Program-made: the position numbers and the translations under genes
The notes under the pieces: model-generated
Told to the model about the DNA's origin: nothing
The model's input: the letters and a program-made list of their open reading frames with translations, nothing else
Database searches by the model: none
Assembly: GCA_964545205.1 (NCBI GenBank)
Contig: CAZJFH010000008.1
Span: forward strand, 29,214-93,213
Source: CAZJFH01 sp964545205
Lineage (GTDB): Bacteria > Pseudomonadota > Alphaproteobacteria > Rhodospirillales > Magnetospirillaceae
Direction: 5' to 3'
Length of the DNA stretch: 64,000 bases
Shown: positions 8,254 through 16,973 of the stretch, one piece after another
Position numbering within the stretch: position 1 is the first letter of the stretch
Layout: each line of letters starts with the position of its first letter

Positions 8254-8645
8254 GGGTTGAAAGAACAACCCGTTTAGCGGAAAATGAATCACATTATACG
8301 CGTTGACATGTGTTATTAACTTCGGTCGCGCTACTTTCGAACGCCCGGAGGCGGTGAATCTCACTTTCGGGAACCATCTAAAGTAATAACGCACCGCGGT
8401 TGAAGCATGTGTGCAGCGCATCATAACTATACGTTCGTTTAGGCGGTCGCCCGTCACCATTAAACCCACCTGCCGCCTTAGTTTTATTGCCATATTATTC
8501 GCCCGGCATATGCGATGATTCTGATCTGTTGTTGCGCATTCGTTTCACAGTCTGTAGGCTTTCAAGGGTGCGACAGATCGTCGCACCAATGAACCACGTC
8601 GTTGCGGTACGGCCGCAGCGGTGAACGCACAGGGAGGATTTTCAG
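8254..8645 (+). promoter_or_regulatory. Control region upstream of the sox operon, with palindrome
   Basis: About 390 bases without a gene, much richer in A/T than the surroundings, ending at soxX. It should hold the sox promoter. The clearest element is a perfect inverted repeat GGTGCGAC-agatc-GTCGCACC at 8567-8587, 58 bases before the soxX ATG, which could be an operator or a leader hairpin. AGGGAGGA precedes soxX. No reliable -35/-10 pair was found. Confidence 0.5.
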
Positions 8646-9107
8646 ATGCTCGCGAAAGCACTCGCCGCCTCGGCGCTTGCCCTCGGCGTGGCGCTCGCCG
8701 CCCCGGCCGCCGCGGCCGAGCAGGAGGATTTGCCGCTCTCGATGTCGTCGCTGACCGGCAAGCCCGGCGACCCGGCGAACGGGCGCAAGCTTGCCGCCGC
8801 CCGCAAGAAGGGCAACTGCCTGGCCTGCCACGTGATGCCGATTCCCGAGGAGCAGTTCCACGGCGCCATCGGGCCCGACCTGCACGGCGTCGGCGAACGC
8901 CTGACCGAGGGCGAGATCCGCATGCGCGTGGTCAACCCGAAGACGGTCAATCCCGACACCATCATGCCGGCCTTCTACAGGGTCGACGGGCTGCACCGGG
9001 TCAAGAAGGAGTTCGTCGACAAACCCATCCTCACCGCCCAGGAGGTCGAGGACCTGGTCGCCTACCTCGTCACCCTCAAGGACATCGAACAGGCCGAGCG
9101 CCAGTGA
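8646..9107 (+). CDS. soxX: SoxX, mono-haem c-type cytochrome
   Basis: A 153-residue periplasmic cytochrome c, the small subunit of SoxAX, which couples thiosulfate oxidatively to SoxY. A signal peptide spans residues 1-24 (ALGVALAAPAAAAEQ). Haem attaches at C58-L-A-C61-H62. The later VNPDTIMPAFYRV segment supplies the likely axial Met. SoxYZ, SoxA and SoxB follow directly. The start has AGGGAGGA a few bases upstream. Size and motif are typical of SoxX. Confidence 0.92.
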   Translation: MLAKALAASALALGVALAAPAAAAEQEDLPLSMSSLTGKPGDPANGRKLAAARKKGNCLACHVMPIPEEQFHGAIGPDLHGVGERLTEGEIRMRVVNPKTVNPDTIMPAFYRVDGLHRVKKEFVDKPILTAQEVEDLVAYLVTLKDIEQAERQ

Positions 9108-9127
9108 ACAGCGGAGACTTTGCAACA

Positions 9128-9598
9128 ATGACCACCACCGACAACACCGCCGGCGTCAGCCGTCGCCGGCTTCTCTTCGGCGCCGGCCTCGCGGTCGCCG
9201 GCCTCGCCGCCCTGCCCGGCCGCGCCATGGCCGACGCCGCCGCCGCCGAGGCGGCGGTCCAGAAGCTGACCGGCGGCGCGGCGCCGCAGGACGGCAAGGT
9301 CTCGATCAAGCTGCCGCAGATCGCCGAGAACGGCAACACGGTGCCGTTCACCGTCGCGGTCGACAGCCCGATGACCGAGGACGACTTCGTCAAGGCCGTC
9401 CACATCGTCGCCGACGGCAACCCGCAGCCGGGCGTCGCCTCGTTCTACTTCACCCCGCTGTCGGGCAAGGCCGAGGTGTCGATGCGCATGCGCATGGCCA
9501 AGACCCAGAACGTCCGCGCCGTGGCGGTGATGAGCGACGGCTCGGTGTTTCAGAACCAGCAGGAAGTCAAGGTGACCATCGGCGGCTGCGGCGGCTGA
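9128..9598 (+). CDS. soxY: SoxY, sulfur-carrier subunit
   Basis: A 156-residue carrier protein. The N-terminus has a twin-arginine signal (SRRRLLFGAGLAVAGLAALP), so it is exported folded by Tat, as SoxYZ is known to be. The C-terminus ends GGCGG, with carrier Cys154 on the swinging arm that holds thiosulfate-derived sulfur during the Sox cycle. The ATG at 9128 is chosen because it places the Tat motif at residues ~11-14. It lies 20 bases after soxX and 20 before soxZ. Confidence 0.95.
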   Translation: MTTTDNTAGVSRRRLLFGAGLAVAGLAALPGRAMADAAAAEAAVQKLTGGAAPQDGKVSIKLPQIAENGNTVPFTVAVDSPMTEDDFVKAVHIVADGNPQPGVASFYFTPLSGKAEVSMRMRMAKTQNVRAVAVMSDGSVFQNQQEVKVTIGGCGG

Positions 9599-9618
9599 GC
9601 GGACGAGGAGAACGGAAC

Positions 9619-9948
9619 ATGGCAGCCCCCAAGATCAAGTCCAAGGTGCCCGGCACCGTCAAGGCCGGCGAGGTCGTCGAGATCAAGACGGTGATCGGCC
9701 ACGACATGGAATCGGGCCAGCGCAAGGACAAGCAGGGCAACAAGATCCCGCGCCAGATCATCAACAAGTTCGTCGCCACCTTCAACGGCAAGGAGGTCTT
9801 CACCTCCGACTGGCATCCGGCGATCTCGGCCAACCCCTATCTGGCGTTCCACATCGCGCCGAAGGAGTCCGGCACGCTGGAGATGGCGTGGCACGACGAC
9901 TCCGGCGACGTCTACAAGGAAAGCGCCGAAATCAAGGTGACCGGCTGA
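9619..9948 (+). CDS. soxZ: SoxZ, partner of SoxY
   Basis: A 109-residue immunoglobulin-like beta protein without a signal peptide. It pairs with SoxY and is exported with it by the Tat route. Family features include the N-terminal KIKSKVPGTVKAGEVVEIKT, the central HDMESGQRKDKQGNKIPRQI and the C-terminal YKESAEIKVTG. Length matches SoxZ. GAGGAG lies upstream of the ATG. Confidence 0.95.
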   Translation: MAAPKIKSKVPGTVKAGEVVEIKTVIGHDMESGQRKDKQGNKIPRQIINKFVATFNGKEVFTSDWHPAISANPYLAFHIAPKESGTLEMAWHDDSGDVYKESAEIKVTG

Positions 9949-9983
9949 ACCGGCACGCGCAAACGCACCAGGGAGGAACCGCG

Positions 9984-10787
9984 ATGAACCGCATGCTGAC
10001 ATGCGCACTGGCGGCCGCGGGCGTCGTCTTCGGCGCCGCCGCCGCGACGGCGGCCGAGGACGAGCAACTGGCGAAATACACCGCCGGCGACAAGCGCTCG
10101 GGCTACACCTACGCCGAACCCGAAACCCGGGCGATGCAGGACGACGACTTCGAGAACCCCGGCTTCCTGTGGGTCGACCAGGCCGCCGAGACCTGGAACG
10201 AGGTCGACGGCGCCGCCGGCAAGTCCTGCGCCTCGTGCCACGGCGACGTCGAGGAGTCGATGAAGGGCGTCGGCGCCCGCTATCCCGTCTACGACGAGCA
10301 GGTCGGCAAGCTGGTCAACGTCGAGCAGCGCATCAACATGTGCCGCACCGAGCAGATGCAGGCCGAGCCGTGGAAGTGGGAATCCGACCCGCTGCTCGGC
10401 ATGACCGCGCTGGTCAAGATGCAGTCGCGCGGCATGCCGGTCGACGTCGCCATCGACGGCCCGGCGGCGCCGTTCTTCGAGAAGGGCAAGGAGTTCTACT
10501 ACACCCGCCGCGGCCAGCTCGACCTCGCGTGCAAGCACTGCCACGAGGACAACAGCGGCAACTACATCCGCACCGAGCTGCTGAGCCAGGGCATGTCGAA
10601 CGGCTTCCCGACCTATCGGCTGAAGTGGCAGAAGCTGGGCTCGCTGCACCGGCGGATGCGCGGCTGCAACAGGAACATCCGCGCCGAGCCCTTCCCCGCC
10701 GGCTCCGACGAGTACACCAATCTCGAGCTGTACCTGGCCTGGCGCGCCGAGGGCCTGCCGGTGGAATCGCCGTCGGTCCGGAAGTAG
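9984..10787 (+). CDS. soxA: SoxA, di-haem c-type cytochrome
   Basis: A 267-residue periplasmic protein with a signal peptide (residues 1-24). It has two haem sites, C82-A-S-C85-H86 and C183-K-H-C186-H187, so this is the di-haem form. C228 in MRGCNRNIR matches the active-site Cys that carries a persulfide and ligates haem in SoxAX. With SoxX it attaches thiosulfate to SoxY. GGGAGGAA precedes the ATG at 9984. Confidence 0.94.
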   Translation: MNRMLTCALAAAGVVFGAAAATAAEDEQLAKYTAGDKRSGYTYAEPETRAMQDDDFENPGFLWVDQAAETWNEVDGAAGKSCASCHGDVEESMKGVGARYPVYDEQVGKLVNVEQRINMCRTEQMQAEPWKWESDPLLGMTALVKMQSRGMPVDVAIDGPAAPFFEKGKEFYYTRRGQLDLACKHCHEDNSGNYIRTELLSQGMSNGFPTYRLKWQKLGSLHRRMRGCNRNIRAEPFPAGSDEYTNLELYLAWRAEGLPVESPSVRK

Positions 10788-10796
10788 CCCCCCTTT

Positions 10797-10912
10797 CCCT
10801 CTCCCGCCCGCGGGAGAGGGAGGGGCCCGCGAAGCGGGAGGGTGAGGGTGGCGCCGCGACGCCGGTCGCGCGGCCCTCACCCCGGCCCTCTCCCGCGCGC
10901 GGGAGAGGGAGC
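10797..10912. repeat. Intergenic palindromic repeat between soxA and soxB
   Basis: An interrupted palindrome built from CCCTCTCCCGC...GCGGGAGAGGG and GGGTGAGGG/CCCTCACCC blocks fills the soxA-soxB gap. It resembles widespread intergenic repeats of high-GC bacteria. It could form a stable hairpin that lowers soxB expression relative to soxXYZA. Confidence 0.6.
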
Positions 10913-10938
10913 AACACAGCGACATCGGAGTCAGACGC

Positions 10939-12615
10939 ATGCTCACCCGCCGCGACTTCCTTCAGGTGGCCGCCGCCACCGCCGTGCTCGCCGGCCCGGC
11001 CGGCGTGGCCCGGGCCGCGCAACGCCTGACCCAGGCCGACCTGCTGGCCTTCGAGCCGGTCGGCAACGTCACGCTGCTGCATTTCACCGACATCCACGCC
11101 CAGCTGATGCCGCTGTATTTCCGCGAGCCGTCGGTCAATCTCGGCGTCGGCGCGGTCTCCGGCCTGCCGCCGCACCTGACCGGGCGCGACCTGCTGCGCC
11201 GCTTCGGGCTGCGGGCCGGCTCGCCCGAGGCGCATGCGCTGAGCCACGAGGATTTCGCGGCGCTGGCGGCCGAGCACGGCCGCATCGGCGGCCTCGACCG
11301 CATGGCGACGCTGGTCAAGGCGATCCGCGCCGAGCGCCCGGACAACACGCTGCTGGTCGATTGCGGCGACACCTGGCAGGGCTCCTACACCTCGCTGAAG
11401 AGCGGCGGCACCGACATGGTCGACGCCATGAACCGGCTCGGCGTCGACGTGATGACCGCGCATTGGGAATTCACCTACGGCCAGGAGCGGGTCGAGGAGC
11501 TGATCGCCCGGCTCGACTTCCCGTTCCTGGCCGGCAACGTCGTCGACACCGAGTGGCAGGAGCCGGTGTTCGAGCACACCGCCTTCTTCGAGCGCGGCGG
11601 CGTCAGGATCGCGGTGATCGGCCAGGCCTTCCCCTACACCCCGGTCGCCAATCCGCGCTGGATGATCCCGGAGTGGTCGTTCGGCATCCGCGACGAGCTG
11701 CTGCAGGAGCGCGTCGACGCCGCCCGCGCCGCCGGCGCCGGGCTGGTGGTGGTGGCCAGCCACAACGGCTTCGACGTCGACCGCAAGATGGCCGGCCGCG
11801 TCAAGGGCATCGACGTCGTGCTGACCGGCCACACCCACGATGCCATCCCCGAGGCGATCAAGGTCGGCGAGACGCTGCTCATCGCCTCGGGCTCGCACGG
11901 CAAGTTCCTGTCGCGGCTCGACCTCGACGTCCAGGGCGGCAAGGTCCGCGACTTCGCCTTCCGCCTGATCCCCCTGTTCGCCGACGCGATCGCCCCCGAT
12001 CCCGAAATGGCGGCGCTGATCGCCGAGATCCGCGCCCCGCACGCCGCCGAGCTCGGCCGCGTCCTCGGGCGCACCGACTCGCTGCTGTACCGGCGCGGCA
12101 ACTTCAACGGCACCTTCGACGACCTGATCTGCCAGGCGCTGATCGCCGAGCGCGACGCCGAGATCGCGCTCAGTCCCGGCTTCCGCTGGGGCGCCTCGCT
12201 GCTGCCCGGCCAGGACATCACCGTCGAGGACGTCCACAACCAGACCTCGATCACCTATCCGGCCGCCTATCGCTCGGAAATGACCGGCGAAACCATCAAG
12301 GCGATCCTCGAGGACGTCGCCGACAACCTGTTCAATCCCGATCCCTACTACCAGCAGGGCGGCGACATGGTCCGGGTCGGCGGCATGCGCTACGCCATCG
12401 ACCCGCGCGCCGCGATGGGCACGCGCATCCGCGACCTGCAGCGCCTCGACGGCACGCCGATCGACCCGTCCCGGACCTACACCGTCGCCGGCTGGGCCTC
12501 GGTCAACGAGGGCACCGAAGGCCCGCCGATCTGGGACGTCGTCGCCGCGCACATCGGGAAGCAGAAAGTCGTCGACGTGCCGGCCGACAACGTGGTCAAG
12601 GTGGTGGGGAGCTGA
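10939..12615 (+). CDS. soxB: SoxB, thiosulfohydrolase
   Basis: A 558-residue periplasmic di-manganese hydrolase that removes the terminal sulfone of SoxY-bound sulfur as sulfate. The N-terminus has a Tat-type motif (MLTRRDFLQVAAATAVLAGP). The metallophosphatase domain shows D51-I-H53 in HFTDIHAQ, then VDCGDTWQGS and LTGHTHD. The 5'-nucleotidase-type C-terminal domain starts near residue 370. Length fits SoxB (about 560). Confidence 0.95.
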   Translation: MLTRRDFLQVAAATAVLAGPAGVARAAQRLTQADLLAFEPVGNVTLLHFTDIHAQLMPLYFREPSVNLGVGAVSGLPPHLTGRDLLRRFGLRAGSPEAHALSHEDFAALAAEHGRIGGLDRMATLVKAIRAERPDNTLLVDCGDTWQGSYTSLKSGGTDMVDAMNRLGVDVMTAHWEFTYGQERVEELIARLDFPFLAGNVVDTEWQEPVFEHTAFFERGGVRIAVIGQAFPYTPVANPRWMIPEWSFGIRDELLQERVDAARAAGAGLVVVASHNGFDVDRKMAGRVKGIDVVLTGHTHDAIPEAIKVGETLLIASGSHGKFLSRLDLDVQGGKVRDFAFRLIPLFADAIAPDPEMAALIAEIRAPHAAELGRVLGRTDSLLYRRGNFNGTFDDLICQALIAERDAEIALSPGFRWGASLLPGQDITVEDVHNQTSITYPAAYRSEMTGETIKAILEDVADNLFNPDPYYQQGGDMVRVGGMRYAIDPRAAMGTRIRDLQRLDGTPIDPSRTYTVAGWASVNEGTEGPPIWDVVAAHIGKQKVVDVPADNVVKVVGS

Positions 12616-12640
12616 CACGCTCGGCGACGAGGGAGGCCGG

Positions 12641-13378
12641 ATGACCGCGGAGATGTTCGACATCACCTTCGCCGGCGCGATTCTCGCCGGCCTGCTGAGC
12701 TTCGCCAGCCCGTGCGTGCTGCCGCTGGTGCCGGCCTATCTGTGCTTCCTGGGCGGCGTCTCGCTCGACAAGCTGACCGAGGACCGCGCCCCGGTCGGGC
12801 GGGTGTTCGCCGCCGCCTTCGCCTTCGTGCTCGGCTTCTCGGCGGTGTTCGTGGCGATGGGCGCGTCGAGCTCGTTCCTCGGCGCGCTGATCGTCGACAA
12901 CCTCGGCTGGCTGTCGACGGCGGCCGGCGTCGTCATCATCGTGCTCGGCCTGCACTACATGGGGGCGTTCCGGCTCGGCTTCCTGAATTTCGAGAAGCGG
13001 CTGCACGTCGATTCGAAGCCGGCCGGCCTGCTCGGCGCCTTCGTCATCGGCCTGGCCTTCGCCTTCGGCTGGACGCCCTGCGTCGGCCCGATCCTGGCCA
13101 CCATCCTGCTGCTCGCCGCCGGCGGCGATTCGGTCGGCTACGGCGTCGGCCTGCTGTCGGCCTACGCTTTGGGCCTCGGCGTGCCGTTCCTGGTCGCCGC
13201 CCTGGCCGTCAACCCGTTCCTCGGCTTCATGAAGCGCTTCAAGCGCCACATGCGCGCCGTCGAGATCGCCATCGGCGGGCTGCTGGTGATCACCGGCCTG
13301 TTGATCACCACCGGCACCCTGGCCGAGATCGCCAACTGGCTGCTGATCACCTTCCCGGTGCTGGGCAACGTCGGCTGA
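12641..13378 (+). CDS. soxV: CcdA/SoxV, membrane thiol-electron transporter
   Basis: A 245-residue inner-membrane protein with six predicted helices. It carries the CcdA Cys/Pro signatures LSFASPCVLPLVPAYLCFL (residues ~20-38) and FGWTPCVGPILATI. CcdA/SoxV moves reducing equivalents from cytosolic thioredoxin to periplasmic thiol proteins. In sox clusters it serves SoxW or SoxS, and a SoxS-like gene lies nearby. It starts 25 bases after soxB with GGGAGG upstream, so it likely belongs to the sox operon. A general cytochrome c maturation role is also possible. Confidence 0.87.
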   Translation: MTAEMFDITFAGAILAGLLSFASPCVLPLVPAYLCFLGGVSLDKLTEDRAPVGRVFAAAFAFVLGFSAVFVAMGASSSFLGALIVDNLGWLSTAAGVVIIVLGLHYMGAFRLGFLNFEKRLHVDSKPAGLLGAFVIGLAFAFGWTPCVGPILATILLLAAGGDSVGYGVGLLSAYALGLGVPFLVAALAVNPFLGFMKRFKRHMRAVEIAIGGLLVITGLLITTGTLAEIANWLLITFPVLGNVG

Positions 13379-13405
13379 GGCGCCGCGCACGCAGCGCGCC
13401 AGCCC

Positions 13406-13825
13406 CTAGCGCAGCACGTTGTGGATCAGATAGCTGGCGATGTCGGCCGGCTTGGGCTTGGCGGCCTTGGCCAGTTCGGACGCGGAGGCGAACACCGCCT
13501 TGGCCAGCAGGTGGTTCTCGACGTTGGTCAGCTTGACCTTGACGATGCCTCTGGCGCCCCTCAGCCGCGGATACAGCCCCGGGTCGACCATCTTCTCCTT
13601 GCGGCCCAGCCTTTCGAGCGCCGCGTCTTCGGTCAGGTCGTCCGGCGCCGGCTCGGCCTTCATCAGCTTCCAGTCGGTTTCGCCGCAATGGCTCTCCTCG
13701 GCCAGCGCCTTGACCGCCGCTTCCGCATCGTCGGCGACGCCGACCTTGAACACGAACTTGCCCAGGCCGACATCCGAGCCCCATTTGGTCAGGCCGGCGC
13801 TGCGCGCGACATAGACGCTCTTCAT
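13406..13825 (-). CDS. Conserved-looking hypothetical protein
   Basis: A 139-residue soluble protein that I do not recognise. It begins MKSVYVARSAGLTKWGSD and alternates strands and helices: KFVFKVGVADDAEAAVKALA, then VKVKLTNVENHLLAKAVF. It has one Cys and no signal peptide. Its start overlaps the stop of the upstream 53-residue ORF by four bases (ATGA), which implies translational coupling. It converges on soxV. Confidence 0.6.
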   Translation of the reverse strand: MKSVYVARSAGLTKWGSDVGLGKFVFKVGVADDAEAAVKALAEESHCGETDWKLMKAEPAPDDLTEDAALERLGRKEKMVDPGLYPRLRGARGIVKVKLTNVENHLLAKAVFASASELAKAAKPKPADIASYLIHNVLR

Positions 13826-13983
13826 GCGTTCTCTTCCCCATTGTCCTGCGGCGCCGGCGCCCGCTCGCGGCCGCGTTGCGGCCCGGCCCGCAACGCGCAG
13901 CGGGTGCAGCCGCCGGCGGCATGGCGGCGGCAGCGCGGCCGGACGCTACAGGCGAAGTCGGCTTCGGCGGCGGCATCGTTCAT
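13822..13983 (-). CDS. Small Cys-containing hypothetical protein
   Basis: A 53-residue ORF with four Cys (CSVRPRCRR...GGCTRCALRAG) that might bind a metal, followed by a charged tail. Its stop overlaps the start of the 139-residue gene (ATGA). No convincing ribosome site is seen, so this is a tentative call based on coupling and the Cys pattern. Confidence 0.35.
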   Translation of the reverse strand: MNDAAAEADFACSVRPRCRRHAAGGCTRCALRAGPQRGRERAPAPQDNGEENA

Positions 13984-14114
13984 GGCGGCGAGAATACCAC
14001 CTCCCGCATCACGCTCATACCGGCGTATGGCGGACGCATCCCTCCGATCGGTGGTCTTACCGCGACGGCCGAGGCGGCCCATGTCTGCGTGAGGACAGAC
14101 TCGCGGAGGTCGCC

Positions 14115-14411
14115 ATGGACCACGATCCGTGCCTCAGTTTCCACCTGCACAACCTCGACCTGGAGGTGCCCAAGGCGCTGGTGGACGCCTACCGCCCGAG
14201 CGTCGCCGCCACGCGCCCGAACGTCGCGCGGGTGCGCGAGCAGCTCGACGCCGAACTGATCGAGGCGTTCGGCAAGCTCGCCCCCGACGCCGAGGACATC
14301 GAGGTCCTCGACGCCGAGAGCGCCGCCGCCATCAACCGCCTGGTCGTGGTCATGCTGGCGATGGGCGAGACCGCGCATCCGGCGATCGGCCAGTCGCGCA
14401 TGCTGCACTGA
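14115..14411 (+). CDS. Small acidic hypothetical protein
   Basis: A 98-residue protein with no signal peptide or membrane segment. It begins MDHDPCLSFHLHNLDLEVPK and looks mostly helical. The ATG at 14115 has GGAGG 7 bases upstream. It converges with the next gene, with only two bases between the stops. Family not recognised. Confidence 0.6.
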   Translation: MDHDPCLSFHLHNLDLEVPKALVDAYRPSVAATRPNVARVREQLDAELIEAFGKLAPDAEDIEVLDAESAAAINRLVVVMLAMGETAHPAIGQSRMLH

Positions 14412-14413
14412 GA

Positions 14414-14761
14414 TCAGTCGCGCCGGCGCCACCGGCGCAGCAGCTTGCGCCAGCGGCGCTCGCCGCCGACCACCGCCGCCGCCGTCGGCCGCCTGAGCAC
14501 CGCGATGTCGAGCGCCAGCAGCAGAATCCCCAGCGGCAGCATCCACACCCCCAGCCCAGGCAGCACCGCCAGGAATCCGCCGGCGATCAGGCCGAGCGCC
14601 ACCGGGATGCGCACCCAGCTCGCCGACGGCCTGCGCATCTGCGCCACCCAGCCGGCGAGCCTGGCCGGCAGCCAGCCCTCGAGCCGCGCGAATCGACGGT
14701 GGATGATGCGCTTCGCCTTCGCCTGGGGATGGTCGTCGCTGTCGCGGCGGGGGTGGGTCAT
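14414..14761 (-). CDS. Small membrane protein, PGPGW-like
   Basis: A 115-residue protein. A basic N-terminal half (residues 1-50, HPRRDSDDHPQAKAKR) precedes a hydrophobic hairpin (~53-90) with LPGLGVWMLPLGILLLALDI. The tail is Arg-rich (WRKLLRRWRRRD). The Pro-Gly-x-Gly-x-Trp turn between two membrane helices resembles small PGPGW-type membrane proteins of unknown role. The ATG at 14761 is preferred over an upstream one because it starts just before the charged domain. Confidence 0.55.
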   Translation of the reverse strand: MTHPRRDSDDHPQAKAKRIIHRRFARLEGWLPARLAGWVAQMRRPSASWVRIPVALGLIAGGFLAVLPGLGVWMLPLGILLLALDIAVLRRPTAAAVVGGERRWRKLLRRWRRRD

Positions 14762-14964
14762 CGCAACGCAGGTCGTCACGACGGGCACGCCGCGCAATGC
14801 CGCGGCGCCTACCCCTGCCGTACAGGTTGCCCCGGCCCGCCGGCGCCAATATGTCCGGCAGCGGTTCAGGCCCGACGGGGTATGGACCCCGGGCGCGATG
14901 CGCGGCATCCTGCGGTCGTGACCATGACGCATTCCATTCCTCCAGGATCCGGCGACCGCTGAGC

Positions 14965-15420
14965 ATGGCGAAGAAGACGACCCCGGCCCGGAAAGCGGAC
15001 GGCGGCAAGAAGAAAGCCTTTCAGGTCGGCGCCCTGCCCTTCGCCCGCACCCCGCATGGCCTCAAGGTCCTGCTGGTGACCTCGCGCGACACCGGCAAGT
15101 GGATCATCCCCAAGGGCTGGGCCGAGAAGAAGCGCAAGCCGTGGCAGGTCGCGGCGTCCGAGGCCTTCGAGGAGGCCGGCGTCGTCGGCGAGATCGACAC
15201 CGCGGCGGCGGCCAGCTTCACCTATCGCAAGGGGACGGGCGGCGGCGGCATCCTCGATTGCGAGATGAAGGTCTACCTGCTCGAGGTGCGCGAGGAACTG
15301 GCCGACTGGCCCGAGAAGGGACAGCGCGAGCGGCGCTGGGTCAGCCCGTCGGAGGCCGCGATGCTGGTCTCCGACGCCGGCATGGTCGACCTGCTGCTGC
15401 GCATGGCGGCGCCGGTCTGA
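14965..15420 (+). CDS. Nudix hydrolase (DIPP-like)
   Basis: A 151-residue Nudix protein. The Nudix box reads GWAEKKRKPWQVAASEAFEEAGV in pieces: Gly, then A-S-E-A-F-E-E-A-G-V, keeping the catalytic EExG though Ser replaces the usual Arg of REx2EE. The KWIIPKGWAEK lead-in is typical of the diphosphoinositol-polyphosphate/Ap4A-type group. Substrate cannot be read from sequence. Its stop overlaps the next start (TGATG), so the two genes are coupled. Confidence 0.82.
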   Translation: MAKKTTPARKADGGKKKAFQVGALPFARTPHGLKVLLVTSRDTGKWIIPKGWAEKKRKPWQVAASEAFEEAGVVGEIDTAAAASFTYRKGTGGGGILDCEMKVYLLEVREELADWPEKGQRERRWVSPSEAAMLVSDAGMVDLLLRMAAPV

Positions 15421-16457
15421 TGGACCCGCTGACCCAAGCCGCGCTGGGCGCGACGGTGGGGCTGGCGGGATTCCGCCGCAGCCTCGGCCGCCGGGCGATC
15501 GCCGCCGGCGCGGCCGTCGCCCTGCTGCCCGACGCCGACGTGGTCGCCGGCTGGATCGGCGGCCCGTTCGCGAACTGGCTCTACCACCGCGGCCTGACGC
15601 ACTCGGTGTTCTTCGGCATCGTCGCCGGGCCGCCGCTCGGCTGGGTTCTGTGGCGGCTGGACGGCTGGTGGCGGGCGCGCCGCGGCGAGCCGCCGGCGGC
15701 GGCGGCGGCATGGATCGGGCTCGCCGCGGCGGCGCTGCTGACCCATCCGCTGATCGACCTCGTCACCCATTACGGCACCCAGATGCTGGCGCCGTTCTCG
15801 GACCATCGCTTCGCGGTTCCGGCGATGCCGGTCATAGACCCGGTGTTCACGCTGATTCTGCTGGCGGCGGTGGCGGTCGGCGTCGCGGCGCGGCGGCGGA
15901 TCGCGCTGGCGCGCGGCGTCGGCTGGGCGGCGCTGGCGGCGTGCTGGGCCTATGTCCTGTTCGCCTGGAGCATCAACGACCGCGTCGCCGACGAGGCCCG
16001 GCGCCAACTCGCCGCCGAGGGCCGGCCGGCGGCCCGGGTGGCGGCCTATCCGACGATCTTCCAGCCCTATCTGCGCCGAATCGTCGCCCACGACGACGGC
16101 GAGGTGCTGATCGGCTTCCACTCGGTGCTGGCGCCGGCGAGGATCGACTGGCTGCGCCTGCGCCCCGATTCGGGCCCGGCGGTCGCCGCCGCCGCGGCGA
16201 CGCCCGAGGCCGCGATCTTCGCCTGGTTCGCCGACGGCCAGTTGCTGTGGCAGGTGGAGAACGGCCCCGGCCGGCCGGTGGTCCAGGCCACCGACCTGCG
16301 CTACGGCTTTCCCGACGGCAGCGAGACCGGCTTGTGGGGCATCCGCGCCCCCCTTGGCCCCGACGACCGCCCCACCGCCCCGCCCAGCGTCTTCAGCGCC
16401 CGCCCGGCGCCCAGCCCTGACCGCCTGAAACGGCTGTGGGAGCTGGTGTTCGGCTGA
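15420..16457 (+). CDS. Membrane-bound metal-dependent hydrolase (YbcI/DUF457-like)
   Basis: A 345-residue protein. It starts MDPLTQAALGATVGLAGF and has the family motifs LLPDADV (residue ~36), HRGLTHSVFF (~57), THPLIDLVTHYGTQ (~102) and a later DPVFT. Asp and His residues in these loops are the supposed metal ligands. Four to five hydrophobic helices lie in residues 1-190; the C-terminal 150 residues are soluble. It overlaps the Nudix stop by one base. The family is common near cell-envelope genes; its substrate is unknown. Confidence 0.78.
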   Translation: MDPLTQAALGATVGLAGFRRSLGRRAIAAGAAVALLPDADVVAGWIGGPFANWLYHRGLTHSVFFGIVAGPPLGWVLWRLDGWWRARRGEPPAAAAAWIGLAAAALLTHPLIDLVTHYGTQMLAPFSDHRFAVPAMPVIDPVFTLILLAAVAVGVAARRRIALARGVGWAALAACWAYVLFAWSINDRVADEARRQLAAEGRPAARVAAYPTIFQPYLRRIVAHDDGEVLIGFHSVLAPARIDWLRLRPDSGPAVAAAAATPEAAIFAWFADGQLLWQVENGPGRPVVQATDLRYGFPDGSETGLWGIRAPLGPDDRPTAPPSVFSARPAPSPDRLKRLWELVFG

Positions 16458-16583
16458 GTCGCGCCGATCGCGCCGCCAACGGACATTTCCCGCTTGACCC
16501 CCGCCGAACCTGTTGGTATCTAACCGGCCTCCCGCGCGATCACCGGCCACGGACGTCGCGGAAGCCGAAGAGAACACCCCTTC

Positions 16584-16660
<77 letters not shown>

Positions 16661-16973
16661 ATTTTCCCTTGGATTGCAAGGGCTTGCAGGAAGGCTGGTG
16701 TCCCCGGACGCCAGCCTTCTTTGCGTTCGGGACACCAATGGGACACCTTGGCGTCAAGATGCCCCCGCCGCAATCCGGGGGAGCTTATCCCTCCTATGGA
16801 CACGGCACGATAGGTCCGGCACTATGCGATTCACCGTCTTATACCGGCCGCTTTATGAAATGACCTGCGATAGCCAGGGGTAAGCGGAGACCGCTCAAAT
16901 AATGAGTCGATGCATCCTCAGTTAGGGTGCTCATGTAGAATTGCGGCAGGCCTCATTCAGGAGGGAAAGTGTC
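16661..16973. other. Left-end non-coding region of the element
   Basis: About 310 bases with no convincing gene. It holds a strong hairpin, GGCTGGTGTCC / GGACGCCAGCC (16693-16716, one G-T pair), followed by TTCTTT, which may terminate tRNA-Lys transcripts. It also holds the left GGGACACC repeat pair. AGGAGG just before 16974 is the ribosome site of the lipoprotein gene. Confidence 0.5.
16728..16749 (+). repeat. Left-end tandem sites, putative integrase arm sites
   Basis: Two 11-base units, CGGGACACCAA and TGGGACACCTT, lie head to tail about 70 bases inside attL. The same core GGGACACC is repeated in tandem near the right end. An inverted copy (GGTGTCCC) lies at 16697-16704. Confidence 0.5.

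Noticed and set aside
8303..8331. TTGACA as the -35 of a sox promoter
   Set aside because: No acceptable -10 sequence lies 16-18 bases downstream, so the match is probably chance in A/T-rich DNA.
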